Assembly (NCBI GenBank): GCA_017391185.1
Contig: JAFOZN010000286.1
Span: 1-8,729 of the forward strand
Source: Alistipes sp.
Lineage (GTDB): Bacteria > Bacteroidota > Bacteroidia > Bacteroidales > Rikenellaceae
Length of the DNA: 8,729 nucleotides
Direction of reading: 5' to 3'
A program made the position numbers and the translations under genes. Shown here piece after piece: positions 7,231-8,729 of this stretch. How positions within the stretch are numbered: position 1 is the first letter of the stretch; every line of letters begins with the position of its first letter. The notes beneath the pieces were generated by a model. The model was not told where the DNA came from. It ran no database searches and saw only the letters and a program-made list of their open reading frames with translations.

Positions 7231-7305
7231 TATGATTAAATAAAGTTCCAAACAGAACACACAATTACTAAACACATACAATAAAAATTTTAATCAAATT
7301 AAACT

Positions 7306-8729
7306 ATGGCTAATACCGAAAAAGCTAAGTTGTTCGCTGAGTTCCCACCGGTTTCTACCGAGCAGTGGGAGGCAGTCATTACAACAGACCTTAAAGGTGC
7401 TGATTACGAGCGTAAACTCGTATGGAAAACAGCCGAGGGATTCAACGTGCGTCCATACTATCGCGCAGAGAATCTTGAGGGCGTAGAATTCTTGGGTTCT
7501 GAGGCCGGAGAGTTCCCTTATGTTCGCGGTACTCACTCTTCAAACAGCTGGGGTATCCACCAGACTGTGACAGTAGAGTGTCCAAAGGCTGCTAACGAGG
7601 AGGCTTTGAAGCTTCTTAATTCTGGTGTTGATTCACTCGGTTTCCACTTCCCAAAGGGAGAGGCTTCTGCTGAGGATATTAACACTTTGTTGGAGGGTAT
7701 CACAATCCCTGCCGTAGAGCTTACTTTCAGCGGTAAGGATTTCGTTGGTACTGCTAACAACATCTTCGCTAAGTTCGAGGCTGAGGGTTATGCTAAGGAT
7801 GAGGTGAAGGCTAACTTCGTATTCGATCCTATCGTGAAGGATCTCTCTACTCAGGGTATCTACTGCTGTGGCGACACTTGTGGCTGTGCATGCTATGAGG
7901 CTGTTGCAGGTTTCATCAAGAAGTCAGCAGATTGGAAGTATATCCGCGTAGTAAACGTATCGGCTGCAATCTTCTCTAACGCTGGTTCTACTATCGTAGA
8001 GGAGCTTGGTTTTGCTTTGGCAGCAGGTCACGACTACTTGGTGAAGTTCACAGAGATGGGCTTGCCTGTTGACTTGGTAGCTCGCAAGATCCGTTTCTCA
8101 TTTGCCGTTACAGCAAACTACTTCATGGAGATCGCTAAGTTCCGTGCTGCTCGTATGTTGTGGGCTAATATCGTAAAGGGCTACAATCCTGAGAAGGAGT
8201 GCTCTTGCAAGATGTTTGCACACGCTACAACTTCTACTTGGAACCAGACAGTATATGATCCATATGTAAATATGTTGCGTGGTACTACTGAGGCTATGTC
8301 TGCTGCATTGGCAGGTGTACACTCTTTGGAGGTTACTCCATTTGACTACTCATTCGAGCAGCCAAACGAGTTCTCTAAGCGCATCGCTCGTAACACTGAG
8401 CTTCTTTTGAAGCATGAGTCACACTTCGATCAGGTTGTTGACCCAGCAGGTGGTTCATACTATATCGAGACTCTTACAAAGAATATCGCCGAGCAGGCTT
8501 GGAAGCTCTTCCTCGAGGTTGAGGATAAGGGTGGCTACGTAGAGGCATTCAAGGCAGGCTTCGTAGTTGAGAAGGTTAAGGCTTCGGCTGCTGCTAAGGA
8601 TAAGAACATCGCTACACGCCGTCAGATCCTTTTGGGTGCTAATCAGTATCCTAACTTCACTGAGGTTGCCGATTCAGCTATCTGTGACTGCGCTGTTACT
8701 CGCAAAGAGCAGGAGAATGTTCTCACACC
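7306..8729 (+). CDS. mutA: Methylmalonyl-CoA mutase small subunit (partial, 3' end outside the window)
   Basis: The frame is open from ATG 7306 to the window edge, giving 474 residues of an expected 600 or more. MutA is the smaller, non-catalytic subunit of the heterodimeric cobalamin-dependent mutase. With MutB it interconverts succinyl-CoA and (R)-methylmalonyl-CoA in the cytoplasm, a step of propionate formation in Bacteroidales. Family blocks visible are KLFAEFPPVSTEQWEAVI near the N-terminus (residues 8-25), EFPYVRGT (70-77), YFMEIAKFRAARMLW (273-287), TVYDPYVNMLRGTTEAMSAA, EFSKRIARNTELLLKHE and DPAGGSYYIE. Nine of the ten cysteines in the visible part are clustered: C187, C188, C192, C194, C196; then C299, C301; then C460, C462. 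By eye the gene favours GCT, GGT, AAG, GAG and TTC codons more than its neighbours, fitting strong expression. No Shine-Dalgarno is present; the leader is A/T-rich. mutB is expected just to the right. Confidence 0.92.
   Translation, partial: MANTEKAKLFAEFPPVSTEQWEAVITTDLKGADYERKLVWKTAEGFNVRPYYRAENLEGVEFLGSEAGEFPYVRGTHSSNSWGIHQTVTVECPKAANEEALKLLNSGVDSLGFHFPKGEASAEDINTLLEGITIPAVELTFSGKDFVGTANNIFAKFEAEGYAKDEVKANFVFDPIVKDLSTQGIYCCGDTCGCACYEAVAGFIKKSADWKYIRVVNVSAAIFSNAGSTIVEELGFALAAGHDYLVKFTEMGLPVDLVARKIRFSFAVTANYFMEIAKFRAARMLWANIVKGYNPEKECSCKMFAHATTSTWNQTVYDPYVNMLRGTTEAMSAALAGVHSLEVTPFDYSFEQPNEFSKRIARNTELLLKHESHFDQVVDPAGGSYYIETLTKNIAEQAWKLFLEVEDKGGYVEAFKAGFVVEKVKASAAAKDKNIATRRQILLGANQYPNFTEVADSAICDCAVTRKEQENVLT

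Larger units (their letters stand above)
6821..7305. other. A/T-rich divergent intergenic region between glnN and mutA
   Basis: This 485-base spacer has many A and T runs and no open frame that looks like a protein. It must hold the start signals of two strongly expressed, divergent metabolic genes. I see a candidate glnN promoter near its left end (minus strand, 6914-6946) and a -7 element for mutA near its right end (7223-7230). About 270 bases between them show no feature I can name. I looked for the structured GC-rich blocks of a cobalamin riboswitch before mutA and saw none. Confidence 0.6.

Noticed and set aside
7231..7305. Cobalamin riboswitch in the mutA leader
   Set aside because: The leader is short and A/T-rich with no structured GC-rich blocks or B12-box-like sequence.

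Overview
The window reads as ordinary chromosomal DNA from a member of the Bacteroidota, most likely order Bacteroidales. An Alistipes/Rikenellaceae-like gut or fermentative species is my best guess, but this is an inference from gene content. The evidence is a PSP1/RicT-like protein directly joined to a GldH lipoprotein, a Bacteroidetes-style TrmB, a type III (GlnN) glutamine synthetase and a MutA-type methylmalonyl-CoA mutase subunit. Supporting signs are perfect matches to the Bacteroidetes -7 promoter element (TAnnTTTG) and A/T-rich start regions without Shine-Dalgarno sequences.

Layout. Bases 1-344 are A/T-rich non-coding DNA with two small hairpins and no clear promoter. Bases 345-4589 hold four rightward genes packed as one likely operon: ricT-like (345-1898), gldH (1898-2353, sharing one base with the previous stop), trmB (2356-3129, GTG start) and a secreted family 43 glycoside hydrolase (3135-4589, five bases after trmB). 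A 12-bp perfect hairpin at 4609-4635 lies between the convergent ends of the hydrolase and of glnN (4652-6820, minus strand) and probably terminates both. A 485-base A/T-rich divergent spacer (6821-7305) carries a candidate promoter for glnN on the minus strand and a -7 element for mutA on the plus strand. mutA starts at 7306 and runs off the right edge; mutB would be expected next.

How the genes fit. The first four genes mix RNA-related functions (a RicT-like factor and tRNA m7G46 methylation) with an envelope lipoprotein and a plant-polysaccharide hydrolase. They share a transcript rather than a pathway. GlnN assimilates ammonium. MutA with MutB interconverts succinyl-CoA and methylmalonyl-CoA in the B12-dependent succinate/propionate route typical of fermentative Bacteroidales.

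I see no mobile element, CRISPR array, tRNA, rRNA, defence system or other clearly novel system. The points most worth a second look are the clustered cysteines in MutA, the extra N-terminal cysteines and long Asn/Arg-rich tail of the RicT-like protein, and the hydrolase appended to a housekeeping operon.
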